Shown here piece by piece: positions 35,126 through 44,026 of a stretch of DNA of 64,000 nucleotides. The DNA comes from Brooklawnia sp963780175. GTDB taxonomy: Bacteria > Actinomycetota > Actinomycetes > Propionibacteriales > Propionibacteriaceae. Under the pieces are notes generated by a model. It searched no databases, was not told the origin of the DNA, and saw only the letters and a list, made by a program, of their open reading frames with translations. Made by a program: the position numbers and the translations under genes. The stretch lies in assembly GCA_963780175.1 (NCBI GenBank), contig CAWAAT010000003.1, positions 124,001 through 188,000 of the forward strand, given 5' to 3'. The number at the start of each line of letters is the position of its first letter. Position 1 is the stretch's first letter.

Positions 35126-37704
35126 GCGTCATCAGCAGACTCGCCAGGGCCGGCCTGGCCCTGGCGATTGTGGTGCTCGTCGTGCCGGGTGGCGCCTGGG
35201 CCCTGGTGCGCTGGGGGCGGCTCGACGTCTACACATCCCTCGACTGGTCGCGGCTGTGGACAACAGTGGACGACGGCAGCCTCGTCCTGGCAGTGATCAC
35301 CACCATCGGCTGGGCGGCGTGGGCCCTGGCCACGTTGTCGCTGGTCAGCGAAGTGCTCGCTGCGGCCACCCAACAACGGTGGCGCCTTGCCCTGCCGGGC
35401 ATCGGCGTGTTCTCTCCGGCCAGTGCCGTGCTTGTCACGGCCATTGTCGGGTTGATCGCAGGGCAGAGCGTCAGCCCCGTCAGCGCCCACGCATCCCCCA
35501 AGCCCGAACCTCGGCCCGCGCCGGCGGTGATCGCCCTGAAAGACCGGGCGCCGTCGCCGGCCCTGGAACCCTCGGCCGCCCAGGGGCGCAGCCACATCGT
35601 CCAGCCAGGCGACGACCTCTGGTCGCTTGCGGAGCACTACTTCCAGGATGGTTCGAGGTGGCGGGAGATAGCCGCGGCCAACCAATCCGTCCTGCTGGCT
35701 GCCACCGACGTCCTGCAGCCGGGGATGGTGCTCGCCATCCCCGATATTCCTGCCACGGCTCCGAAACCGGGCGTCGTGGTGAAGGCGGGGGACACCCTGA
35801 CGGGCTTGGCCGAGGAACATCTCGGTGGGGCCGAGCGCTGGCCGGAACTGGCCGCGGCCAACGTCGGTATCGTCACCGATCCTGATGAGATCGACGTGGG
35901 GTGGGTGCTCGCCATTCCGGCCGCAGCGTCCGCCACCGGGACGGCGAGCGTAGTTCCGTCTGCCACCCAGCCGCAAGACGAGGTGCCTGCCACCATGCCC
36001 ATCGCCACGGGGTTGACCACCTGCCCAGCGCCTCGCGTCACCTCGGAGGCGAAACCCTGGGCGGCAGCGCTGCCCTCGTCGTTCGGCGTGGTGCTGGCGG
36101 CGGGCCTGGCAGGCGCTTTCGCGGTTCGCCGGCGTCAGCAACTGGCCCTTCGCCCGCTCGGGCGACGGCTCCCGCCGCTGCCGGAGCAGGTGCTCGGCAC
36201 CAGTTCGGCGTTGGCTGCTTCTCTGGATGAGGCGGCCACCCAACGCCCGGACGACGTTCGAGCGGCGACACGCGTCCCGCTCGGCGAGGGCCCCAGCGGA
36301 ACGCTCTGGTGTGAGCTGGAACGAAACGCGGTTACCTGGTTGCAGGGCGAGGACGCCGACGACCTGGCCATGGCCACCGCGATCGCCCTGACCCTGGCAA
36401 GCGCCGACCAGGAGAAGCCGCTGACCGTCGTTGCGGCGGGCCCCGGATTCGAGTGGTTGACCAGTCTGGATGAGCCACGTCTGGTGGTCGAGCCGCAGGT
36501 CTGCGATGGCCTGCGGATCCTGGATGAGGCGTTCACGGCGCGCTCGACGGGTCTGCCCGAAGGGCGGGGCCTCGATGAGCTGCGGGCAGATCCCGCGCTC
36601 GCCGAGGCGTGGGCACCGTTGGTGGTGATCCTCGCCGGCCCGCCCAGTGGTCCACTGCCCGTCGCGTTGAGCTTGGTGGGCATCAGCGTGGTCATCTGCG
36701 GCGGGTCCCAGCCAGCCCCCATGACGGCCGCGACCGTGACGATCCGGCACGGGCGGGCCCTCAACACGGCGAGCGGCGAGGAGTTCGTCCCCCACCTGGT
36801 GAGTGCACCCGCACGCCGGGTGCTGACCGAGATCTTCGAAACCGCCAACCAGACCCTCTACCCGCCCGCCCCCTGGTGGGACGAGACGCCCACATCTGAA
36901 CTGCCAACCGTCCTGCGGGTTGCCGCCTGGCCCGGAGCTGTGGAGGAACTACCCGTGGTGTCGACGTTCAAGAGTGAGCACCCCTTCGTGAAGCTGCTCG
37001 GACCCGTCGAGCTCGTCGGTGCGCGCGGTGACCTGCCCAACCGGGCGGTCAAGCAGTGCGAAGAGTACTGCACCTGGCTGCTGGAGAACCCGGGCGCCAG
37101 CCCGGTCACGATGGCTCGCGCGCTGGTGGTCGCCGAACCAACCCGCCGGTCCAACATGAGCCGGCTCCGCAGTTGGCTGGGCTCCGACGACCAGGGTGTC
37201 GCCTACCTGCCGGACGCCTACACCGGACGCATCATGCTGCACCCGGGGGTCTCCTCCGACTGGGAGCAGCTCCAGCTGTGCATCAACGGCGGCGTCAACC
37301 GCGTGGGCGATGCCGCACTGGTCGAGGCGCTCCGCCTGGTGCGCGGCGCACCGCTGGCGGACGCCGCACCCGGCCAGTGGCACTGGGCCGAGCAGCTGCG
37401 CGCCGACATCGTCTCCACGATCAGGGACATCGGCGTCGTCCTGGGCACCCGGGCGCTGCACTCCGGCAATCTCGAGCTCGCCGCGTGGGCGGTGGATCGG
37501 GGGTTGGTCGCGGCCCCCGACGACGAACTGCTGTCGGGAGTACAGATCAGGATCGCCCACGCCAGCGGCGATCGCGCGGAGGTGGACCGGCTCGTGCTGC
37601 AGATGACCCGCCGCGCCCGAACGCTCGGTGTCGACCTGACATCGCAGACCGTCACCCTGTTGCAGGAGGTGGTCGAGGGACGCGCCAGACTGCGGCGTGC
37701 CTGA
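35122..37704 (+). CDS. LysM and BTAD-domain multi-pass membrane protein at the end of the tad operon
   Basis: 860 residues. Membrane helices at about 10-30, 53-78 and 93-115; a Pro-rich stretch; LysM domains at about 157-207 (SHIVQPGDDLWSLAEHYF) and 217-266 (VVVKAGDTLTGLAEEHLGG); a fourth helix at about 316-334; then a large soluble region. The C-terminal ~250 residues resemble a winged-helix plus bacterial transcriptional activator domain (VALVEAL-like helical repeats with LRLVRGAPLADA and ALHSGNLELAAWAVDRGL). LysM binds peptidoglycan, BTAD is usually in SARP regulators. With LysM outside, the soluble tail would be inside. Perhaps couples wall contact to gene control; speculative. Confidence 0.75.
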   Translation: MSVISRLARAGLALAIVVLVVPGGAWALVRWGRLDVYTSLDWSRLWTTVDDGSLVLAVITTIGWAAWALATLSLVSEVLAAATQQRWRLALPGIGVFSPASAVLVTAIVGLIAGQSVSPVSAHASPKPEPRPAPAVIALKDRAPSPALEPSAAQGRSHIVQPGDDLWSLAEHYFQDGSRWREIAAANQSVLLAATDVLQPGMVLAIPDIPATAPKPGVVVKAGDTLTGLAEEHLGGAERWPELAAANVGIVTDPDEIDVGWVLAIPAAASATGTASVVPSATQPQDEVPATMPIATGLTTCPAPRVTSEAKPWAAALPSSFGVVLAAGLAGAFAVRRRQQLALRPLGRRLPPLPEQVLGTSSALAASLDEAATQRPDDVRAATRVPLGEGPSGTLWCELERNAVTWLQGEDADDLAMATAIALTLASADQEKPLTVVAAGPGFEWLTSLDEPRLVVEPQVCDGLRILDEAFTARSTGLPEGRGLDELRADPALAEAWAPLVVILAGPPSGPLPVALSLVGISVVICGGSQPAPMTAATVTIRHGRALNTASGEEFVPHLVSAPARRVLTEIFETANQTLYPPAPWWDETPTSELPTVLRVAAWPGAVEELPVVSTFKSEHPFVKLLGPVELVGARGDLPNRAVKQCEEYCTWLLENPGASPVTMARALVVAEPTRRSNMSRLRSWLGSDDQGVAYLPDAYTGRIMLHPGVSSDWEQLQLCINGGVNRVGDAALVEALRLVRGAPLADAAPGQWHWAEQLRADIVSTIRDIGVVLGTRALHSGNLELAAWAVDRGLVAAPDDELLSGVQIRIAHASGDRAEVDRLVLQMTRRARTLGVDLTSQTVTLLQEVVEGRARLRRA

Positions 37705-37726
37705 CTCCCCGTGCCACGATTGGGGC

Positions 37727-38116
37727 ATGGACACACCCGAGATCTCGCCAGAGGCACTCGAAGCCGCCTACGCCATGTTCGACGCTGCCCGCAACGGTCA
37801 GGCTGCCCAGTTGCTGGCCTGGGTCGACCAGGGTGCACCGATCGATCTGCGTGACCCGCTGGGCAACTCGCTGATCATGCTGGCCGCCTACCACGGCCAC
37901 ACCGGACTGGTCGGCGACCTCGCGGCTCGCGGCGCCGACCTCGACATGCTCAACGACCGTGGCCAGTCACCGCTGGCGGGCGCGGTGTTCAAGGCCGACC
38001 GGCCGACCGTCGAGGTGCTGCTGGCTGCTGGCGCCGACCCGGACGCGGGCACCCCCAGCGCCCGCGCCACGGCGCAGTACTTCGCTGTTCAGGAGTTGCT
38101 GGATCTGTTCGTCTGA
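37727..38116 (+). CDS. Ankyrin repeat protein
   Basis: 129 residues from the ATG at 37727 (a GTG at 37697 inside the previous gene is less likely). Helical repeats GNSLIMLAAYHGHTGLVGDL, RGADLDMLNDRGQSPLAGAV and RPTVEVLLAAGADPDAG are ankyrin units, two to three in all, with no signal or membrane segment. A protein-binding scaffold of unknown partner. Confidence 0.88.
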   Translation: MDTPEISPEALEAAYAMFDAARNGQAAQLLAWVDQGAPIDLRDPLGNSLIMLAAYHGHTGLVGDLAARGADLDMLNDRGQSPLAGAVFKADRPTVEVLLAAGADPDAGTPSARATAQYFAVQELLDLFV

Positions 38117-38126
38117 CGGCCGGCCC

Positions 38127-39848
38127 TCAGGCGTTGAAGCCCCCCAGCGACTGGATGTGCTCCACATGCGCCAGCAGGGAACGCTTCGCCAGCGGCCACA
38201 TTCGAGGGGGCACGTCCCGGTAGGCAAGCTTCACCCAGTCGTCCGGTGTGCCGTGGGGGAGATCGCGCATGGCGTCCGCCACCTTGGCCTCGCGCGCCAG
38301 GCGATGAGCCTTGAGGCGAGCGATCTCCGCCCTGGCGCCGCCGTGCTCCGGGCTGCCGGGACGGTCCTGCGACAGAGGCAGATCACCCAGGACGTAGCCG
38401 TGGCCAGGCAGGACGAAGAAGAGCCCGTGGAGCTGGCACAACTCGTCCAGCTTGTCGAGGGAGTCCAGATAGTCACCCATCACACCGTCGGGAGGATCGA
38501 TCATCGTGGTGCTGCCGTTGAGGATGTGATCCCCGCTGAACAACAGGCCGTCCTCCTCCAGAATCAGGCACAGGTGGTTGGCGGCATGCCCTGGCGTGTG
38601 CACCACCTGCAGGGTGTGGCGAACCTCGCCCGCGATGTCGGTGCCGATGAGCGCCAGCCGTTCCCCCTCGGCCAGCACCCGGTCAGGGACGAACCGGCTG
38701 TGGGCGCGAGCTGTGGGCTGGCTGGGTAATCCCATGATTGCCGGGACCGGCGATCCGGCGCCGGCGCACAGCGACTGCAGGAATCTGGCGCCGGGGGAGT
38801 GGTCCGGGTGTGAGTGCGTGCAGACGATGGCCCGGATGTCGCCCCCGACCGCCCGCCACAGACGCTGCAGGTGGTCCGGGTCATCGGGTCCGGGATCGAT
38901 CACGACGTAGCCCGTCGCAGGGTCACCGACCGCGTAACTGTTGGTGCCAGGCCCGGTCATCGCCCCGGGGTTGGGTGCGGTGAGGCGCAGCACGTTGCGC
39001 AACAACGGCACGGGACGCTCGTGCTGCCAGGTCAGGTCGTGCACCAGAGCGCCGTCCGGGCTGACCAGGGTCAACTCGCCGAACTCCTGCTCGTGCTCCA
39101 TGTGTCGTGACAACGCCCCTTGCATCAGCCCGGCGCGCGGACAACTCGTCCACAGCGGCTCCTCACTGTCGGCGCAGGCCTGGAACACTGCCGCCACGTC
39201 GGGATAGCCCTGCAGGTGTTCGAGCGTCTTGATGGTGGGGTGGATCAGCAGGAAGCCGCCGGCCTCATGGCGGGCGAGTGCATCGGCCGGGCTCACCCAC
39301 GAAGGGTCGAACTGTTCGGCCTCGTCGGGTATAGGTTCCTGGTTGTCGGGCATCGCCGCCACCAGGAACTGCACATCGAAGCGCTTCGGTAGATCGCGGT
39401 CGGTGATCCAGCGGGCCAGGACGAATACCTCGTCGGTCGCGAGGCTCAGATTCAGTTGCGAACACTGGGCTGCCAGCGGCCCGCGTCGATCAAGGCGGGC
39501 GATTTCCGTGTCGTCAGCCATGGTGCCGTCAGGACGCCGCGCGAGCAGGATCCCCAGCTCCTCGAAGCTCTCCCGGATCGCCGCCACAGCTTGGGTGAGC
39601 TGCTCATCTGGTTGTGTCGACCTGCGGCGCGCCGAGAGACCCACCTGGGCGTCCTGCTGATCGATGCCACCGCCAGGGAACACGTAGGCTCCGGGTGCGA
39701 AGCTCGCCTTCGAGGAGCGCCGGGTCATCAGCACCTCGATGCCCGGTTGCTCGGGGTGCGGCCTGTCCCGCAGCAGCAGGACCGTCGCCGCAGGCAGCGC
39801 AGGTGGGTACGTGCGTGCGTCATGCAAGAGCTGGGAGGGCCTGACCAT
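38127..39848 (-). CDS. Fused NUDIX hydrolase and metallo-beta-lactamase-fold hydrolase
   Basis: 573 residues from the ATG at 39848. Residues 1-240 are a NUDIX domain (VFPGGGIDQQDAQ, then RESFEELGILLARR as the Nudix box). Residues 290-570 are an MBL hydrolase with the zinc motif THSHPDHSPGA, PGHAANHLCLILEEDGLLFSGDH and VLPGHG. The order and the LACTB2-like C-terminal helix suggest an RNase/thioesterase-type MBL. The NUDIX half would cleave a nucleoside diphosphate-X or CoA-type substrate. Alternatively the two halves could act on the same molecule. Downstream of an ankyrin gene, convergent. Confidence 0.85.
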   Translation of the reverse strand: MVRPSQLLHDARTYPPALPAATVLLLRDRPHPEQPGIEVLMTRRSSKASFAPGAYVFPGGGIDQQDAQVGLSARRRSTQPDEQLTQAVAAIRESFEELGILLARRPDGTMADDTEIARLDRRGPLAAQCSQLNLSLATDEVFVLARWITDRDLPKRFDVQFLVAAMPDNQEPIPDEAEQFDPSWVSPADALARHEAGGFLLIHPTIKTLEHLQGYPDVAAVFQACADSEEPLWTSCPRAGLMQGALSRHMEHEQEFGELTLVSPDGALVHDLTWQHERPVPLLRNVLRLTAPNPGAMTGPGTNSYAVGDPATGYVVIDPGPDDPDHLQRLWRAVGGDIRAIVCTHSHPDHSPGARFLQSLCAGAGSPVPAIMGLPSQPTARAHSRFVPDRVLAEGERLALIGTDIAGEVRHTLQVVHTPGHAANHLCLILEEDGLLFSGDHILNGSTTMIDPPDGVMGDYLDSLDKLDELCQLHGLFFVLPGHGYVLGDLPLSQDRPGSPEHGGARAEIARLKAHRLAREAKVADAMRDLPHGTPDDWVKLAYRDVPPRMWPLAKRSLLAHVEHIQSLGGFNA

Positions 39849-39886
39849 CACCCCATTGTCCCGCAACCCGAGCACCGGACGTGTTG

Positions 39887-41236
39887 TCAGGCCAGGCCGT
39901 GGTCGAGGTCTGGTGCCAGCACGGTGCCTCGATCGTAGGACGCCGCTTCCGACCGGCTGAGCACCCCGAAGGCCATAGCCAGCAACCCGAACCACGCCGA
40001 CAGCCCGATGACCACGCGCAGCGAGCGGCCATCGGGCGGCAACACGACGGCCCCGGCCACCGAACCCACCGCGAACCCGAGATTGTTGACGATGTCGTAG
40101 ACCACCAGCACCCGACCGCGCACCCGGTCGGCGATGTGGGCCTGAACCAGGGTGTCTCCGCAGATCTTGACGGTCTGCAGGCACAACCCGAGCACGAATC
40201 CCGTCACCAGCAGCGCGGGCGAGCTCAGCAGCCCGCCCGGGGCCAGTTGGACGATCGCAGCGACGACGAAGGCGGCGAGCAGGGTGTTGCGCACCCCGAT
40301 GCGCTCTGACGTCGGGGTGGCAACCAGCCCCGACAACGCGAAGCCGAGCCCAGAAACCAGGAACCAGACCCCCATCTCGAGCATGACCGCATCGAGGGGA
40401 CGACCGAGTCCGAAGTGGTGCCGGTACATCAGGATCACCAAGGTCATCAGCACCCCGTACCCGACGCGGGCACCGAACACCATGGTCACGCCGATGAACG
40501 CCGGACGATGCACCCACAGTTCGCGCACCCCCACGCTGGTGCTCGTCCACACCTGGCGCCACTCGGTGCGAGGCTGCCCCTGCGCCGGCCCCAACTGGCG
40601 GGGTCCGAAACCCATGGCCATCGACACCGAACCGGCGAACAGGACGGCGGCAGCGACGATGACCAGCCCGTCGGTCCAGCCCGCCTGCGTCAGCTGACCG
40701 GACGCCAACCTGACCCCCGCCGCCAGCAGGCCGCCGGCCATGGCCGCGACCGGTCCGATCATCGGCATGATCGCCGCCGCCTCGAGGTACTCGTCGTCGT
40801 CGACGGTGAAAGGCATCCCTGCCCCCAGCGCAGCCAACTGCAGCCTGTTCAGTCCCAGGACGACCAGCAGCAGTCCGTAGAGGAGCGGCTGCCAGGGGCC
40901 GGACACATTGCCGCCCACGACCACACCAGCAGTCAGCAACCCCAGCACCGCTCGAAGAATGTCGCAGGCGACCACGATGCCGCGCCTCGAGTACCGGTCC
41001 AGGATCGGGCCGACGAAGGGGCCGACCAGCGCGAACGGCGCCATCACCAGAGTGACCATCGCGGCGATCGACCAGGCGTCCGGTTGGGTCTGGGGGCTGA
41101 ACAAGATGAAGGCAGCCATGCCGACCTGCACCGCCGCGTCCCCTCCCTGCGAGAGCAGGCGCGTCCACACCAACCTGCGGAACCCCCAATGACGCATCAA
41201 GCGCGTCAAACGGCGGAGGGCGTCCATGAGTCTCAT
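39887..41236 (-). CDS. Major facilitator superfamily transporter
   Basis: 449 residues, about twelve hydrophobic helices. The loop FVGPILDRYSRRGIVVACDILRAVLG is the family's conserved inter-helix motif (GxxxDRxxRR). The starting MRLMDALRRL allows a second Met nine bases later. MFS proteins export or import small solutes by proton coupling; the multidrug-like layout cannot be narrowed further. Lies 38 bp upstream of the NUDIX-MBL gene on the same strand, so the two may be co-transcribed. Confidence 0.88.
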   Translation of the reverse strand: MRLMDALRRLTRLMRHWGFRRLVWTRLLSQGGDAAVQVGMAAFILFSPQTQPDAWSIAAMVTLVMAPFALVGPFVGPILDRYSRRGIVVACDILRAVLGLLTAGVVVGGNVSGPWQPLLYGLLLVVLGLNRLQLAALGAGMPFTVDDDEYLEAAAIMPMIGPVAAMAGGLLAAGVRLASGQLTQAGWTDGLVIVAAAVLFAGSVSMAMGFGPRQLGPAQGQPRTEWRQVWTSTSVGVRELWVHRPAFIGVTMVFGARVGYGVLMTLVILMYRHHFGLGRPLDAVMLEMGVWFLVSGLGFALSGLVATPTSERIGVRNTLLAAFVVAAIVQLAPGGLLSSPALLVTGFVLGLCLQTVKICGDTLVQAHIADRVRGRVLVVYDIVNNLGFAVGSVAGAVVLPPDGRSLRVVIGLSAWFGLLAMAFGVLSRSEAASYDRGTVLAPDLDHGLA

Positions 41237-41528
41237 GGTAGGTGCCGATGTTGTCTGGACATGGCTCCAGGGGGCTGCTGGTCACCCCCAACAACCCCCT
41301 GGGCTATGACCACCAAGCTACTTCGGCCGGGCCTCTACGGAGAAAACCGCGGGCGGTTGTTGCCAAATCGTTGCCTGTCGTGCCCAGTGATTCGCAACAG
41401 GGGAGATCACGAAACGGTCACCGTTCTTGCCGTCCTGCCCATCTGGCTGACACGCCGCTATAGGTTCGAAATCCAGACTCGCACCCCTGCGTCTGCCGTG
41501 AGGTTCAGTACCAAGGAGGTACCCCCAG
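41237..41528. promoter_or_regulatory. Upstream region of the first TRAP binding-protein gene
   Basis: 292 bp between divergent genes. The palindrome AACGGT-C-ACCGTT at 41413-41425 is the best operator candidate. I could not place a convincing -35/-10 pair. The last 30 bp, including AAGGAGG at 41513-41519, are nearly identical to the leader of the second binding-protein gene. Nothing else recognised. Confidence 0.35.
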
Positions 41529-42587
41529 ATGAAGTTGTCCAAGGTGGTCATGACCGGTGTTGTCGGTCTGATGTCGATCAGCCTCGCCGCTTGTGGTGGC
41601 GGTTCATCCAGTGGAGGCGGTTCGGCCAGTGGCGGCGGTGCAGCTGCCGAGAAAGTGGTCTTCAAGCTGGCGTTCAACCAGACCGAGGCCCACCCGCAGT
41701 ACAAGGCCGGTGTCGAGTTCGGCAAGCTGCTCGAGGAGGCCACCGATGGCCGGTACTCGGTGAAGGTCTACCCGAACGAGCAACTGGGTGGCCAGTCCGA
41801 TGTCATCCAGAACCTGTCCAACGGCACCGTGGAGTTGATGTGGGTCGGTGGCCCTGTGCTCGAGGGCTTCAACAAGGACTTCACGGTCTTCAACCTGCCC
41901 TACGTCTTCGACTCGGTCGAGTCGCAGAATGCCGTCCTGGGCGACCAGGAACTCCTGGGCGATCTCTACACCTCGATCGAGGAGAGCAAGTCGATCACCG
42001 TGCTCGCTGGTGTGCACGCAGGTGTTCGAAACGTGTACAACCGCATTCGGCCGATCACGACCCCTGACGACCTCAAGGGCCTGAAGATCCGTGTTCAGCA
42101 GTCCGACTCGCAGGTCAAGATGATCGAGCTGATGGGCGCCACCGCCTCGCCGATGAGTAACGGCGACGTGTACTCCGCACTGCAGACCGGCGTGCTCGAC
42201 GGGGCCGAGAACAACGAGGTCACCTGGGACGCGCTCAAGCAGAGCGAGGTCGCCAACTACTACTCCTACACCCGGCACCTGATGATCCCCGACTACCTGC
42301 TGATGAGCACCAAGGCGCTTGACGCCATGTCCGAGGCCGACCGCGCAGCCCTGATGGAACTGGTGCCCCAGGTGCAGAAGGTCGCGAACGACGGCTTCGC
42401 AGCCTTCACCGCGGAGTCGATCAAGCACGCCACCGAGATCGGTTGCCAGTTCAACGACGATGTCGACACCGAGGCCTTCAAGGCTCTGGTGAAGCCACTG
42501 GTGGACGAGTCGGTCAACGCGAACGACGTCCGCAAGGCTCTCTACGCGGGTATCCAGGCAGCCAACAAGGCCAATCCTGCCAAGTGA
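41529..42587 (+). CDS. dctP: TRAP transporter substrate-binding lipoprotein DctP, first copy
   Basis: 352 residues. Lipoprotein signal MKLSKVVMTGVVGLMSISLA with lipobox LAAC, then a Gly/Ser linker. DctP features: FKLAFNQTEAHPQYKAGVEF, YPNEQLGGQSDVIQNLSNG, KIRVQQSDSQVKMIELMGA with the carboxylate-binding Arg, and VYSALQTGVLDGAENNE. Binds a small organic acid for the DctQM permease encoded downstream. About four of five residues match the second copy at 42868. Followed by a terminator at 42600. Confidence 0.92.
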   Translation: MKLSKVVMTGVVGLMSISLAACGGGSSSGGGSASGGGAAAEKVVFKLAFNQTEAHPQYKAGVEFGKLLEEATDGRYSVKVYPNEQLGGQSDVIQNLSNGTVELMWVGGPVLEGFNKDFTVFNLPYVFDSVESQNAVLGDQELLGDLYTSIEESKSITVLAGVHAGVRNVYNRIRPITTPDDLKGLKIRVQQSDSQVKMIELMGATASPMSNGDVYSALQTGVLDGAENNEVTWDALKQSEVANYYSYTRHLMIPDYLLMSTKALDAMSEADRAALMELVPQVQKVANDGFAAFTAESIKHATEIGCQFNDDVDTEAFKALVKPLVDESVNANDVRKALYAGIQAANKANPAK

Positions 42588-42599
42588 TCCTCTGATCGC

Positions 42600-42635
42600 C
42601 ACGGCCCGGTCCCCTACTGCGGGGGCTGGGCCGTG
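42600..42635. terminator. Stem-loop terminator after the first dctP
   Basis: CACGGCCC (42600-42607) pairs with GGGCCGTG (42628-42635); an inner GTCCCC/GGGGGC pairing lengthens the stem. Lies 13 bp after the stop, separating the two dctP transcription units. Confidence 0.65.
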
Positions 42636-42698
42636 TCTCCCGCAGGAGTGGGCTAGATCACGATCCGATCACCTTTGTTGCAGGCAAGCCGTTCTGTC

Positions 42699-42759
42699 TT
42701 GACCCCACCGCCGGAGGTTTCTAGACTCCAGACATCAAACTGAACTGCGTTCGGTTTGA
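42699..42759 (+). promoter_or_regulatory. Promoter and palindromic operator of the second dctP
   Basis: TTGACC (42699-42704) and TAGACT (42722-42727) are spaced by 17 bp, a good sigma-70-type match. Directly downstream, TCAAACTGAAC (42735-42745) is mirrored by GTTCGGTTTGA (42749-42759) with one mismatch and a 3-bp centre. The palindrome covers the expected start of transcription, so a bound repressor would block it. The IclR regulator at 46907 is the natural candidate. Confidence 0.55.
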
Positions 42760-42867
42760 CGTACACAGTCGAGGTTGTGCGTCCCCGCACCGGCGGTCGA
42801 GGCGACTGCCGGCGGAACTGTCTTCTTCGTCCGCCCGTGAGGTTAAGTACCAAGGAGGTACTCCCAA

Positions 42868-43929
42868 ATGAAGTTGTCCAAGGTGGTCATGACCGGTGTT
42901 GTCGGTCTGATGTCGATCAGCCTCGCCGCGTGTGGCGGCGGCTCGTCCAGTGGTGGCGGTTCGGCCAGCGCCGGCGGCGGCGCCGCCGCCGAGAAGGTCG
43001 TCTTCAAGATGGCCTTCAACCAGACCGAGGCCCACCCGCAGTACAAGGCCGGCGTCGAGCTCGGCAAGCGGCTCGAAGAGGCCACCGATGGCCGGTACTC
43101 GATCAAGGTCTACGCGAACGAGCAGCTCGGCACCCAGTCCGATGTCATCCAGAACCTGTCCAACGGCACCGTTGAGATGATGTACGTCGGTGGCCCGGTG
43201 ATGGAGGGCTTCAACAAGGACTTCGCCGTCTACAACCTGCCGTACATGTTCGACTCCCTCGACGCTCAGGACGCGGTCTTCAAGGACATGGACCTGAACG
43301 GCGAGCTGTTCGCCTCCGTGGAGGAGGCCAAGAACATCACCGTGCTGGCTGCCCTGCACGCGGGTGTCCGCAACGTGTACAACAGCAAGAAGCCGATCAA
43401 GACCCCCGAAGACCTGCAGGGCCTGAAGATCCGCGTCCAGCAGTCCGACTCGCAGGTCAAGATGATCGAGCTCATGGGCGCCACCGCCTCGCCGATGGGT
43501 CAGGGCGACGTCTACTCCGCGCTGCAGACCGGCGTGCTCGACGGTGCCGAGAACAACGAGACCGTGTTCGATGCCCTGAAGCATGACGAGGTCGCGAAGT
43601 ACTACTCCTACACCCGTCACCTGATGATCCCCGACTACATGCTGATGAGCACCAAGGCGCTCAACGCCATGCCCGAGGCTGACCGCGCGGCATTCATCAA
43701 GTTGATCCCCGAGATTCAGGACATGGCCAACGCCGGCTTCGTGGACTTCGTCGCAGAGTCGATCGCCAACGCCGAGAAGCTCGGCGCCGAATTCAACGAC
43801 GACGTCGACACCGCGGCCTTCAAGACGCGCGTCCAGCCGCTCGTCGACGAGACCGTGAACGCCAACGACGTCCGCAAGGCCCTCTACGCCGCCATTCAGG
43901 AGGCAAACAAGGCCAACCCGGCCAAGTGA
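42868..43929 (+). CDS. dctP: TRAP transporter substrate-binding lipoprotein DctP, second copy
   Basis: 353 residues, with the same lipoprotein signal (identical through the first 34 residues) and leader AAGGAGG (42852-42858) as the first copy. Same binding blocks, including KIRVQQSDSQVKMIELMGATASPM. Differences from copy 1 cluster in surface stretches (residues about 135-155 and the C-terminal third), so ligand range may differ. Own promoter at 42699 and terminator at 43939. Confidence 0.92.
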   Translation: MKLSKVVMTGVVGLMSISLAACGGGSSSGGGSASAGGGAAAEKVVFKMAFNQTEAHPQYKAGVELGKRLEEATDGRYSIKVYANEQLGTQSDVIQNLSNGTVEMMYVGGPVMEGFNKDFAVYNLPYMFDSLDAQDAVFKDMDLNGELFASVEEAKNITVLAALHAGVRNVYNSKKPIKTPEDLQGLKIRVQQSDSQVKMIELMGATASPMGQGDVYSALQTGVLDGAENNETVFDALKHDEVAKYYSYTRHLMIPDYMLMSTKALNAMPEADRAAFIKLIPEIQDMANAGFVDFVAESIANAEKLGAEFNDDVDTAAFKTRVQPLVDETVNANDVRKALYAAIQEANKANPAK

Positions 43930-43938
43930 CAACCAGAG

Positions 43939-43971
43939 TCCGGCTCCCGCAGTAGTCTTGCGGGAGCCGGA
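43939..43971. terminator. Stem-loop between dctP2 and dctQ
   Basis: TCCGGCTCCCGCA (43939-43951) pairs perfectly with TGCGGGAGCCGGA (43959-43971) around a 7-base loop, followed by TTT. It could terminate most transcripts and let a minority read into dctQ and dctM, giving excess binding protein. Confidence 0.8.
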
Positions 43972-44026
43972 TTTCGGCTGTGGCAGCCCTACCGACTTCG
44001 TTCAACGTTGAAATGAGGCATCGCGC

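Noticed and set aside
42721..43932. Long open frame on the - strand antisense to the second dctP
   Set aside because: No family features; a shadow frame of a strongly coding gene. A similar shadow covers the first copy (41604-42602).
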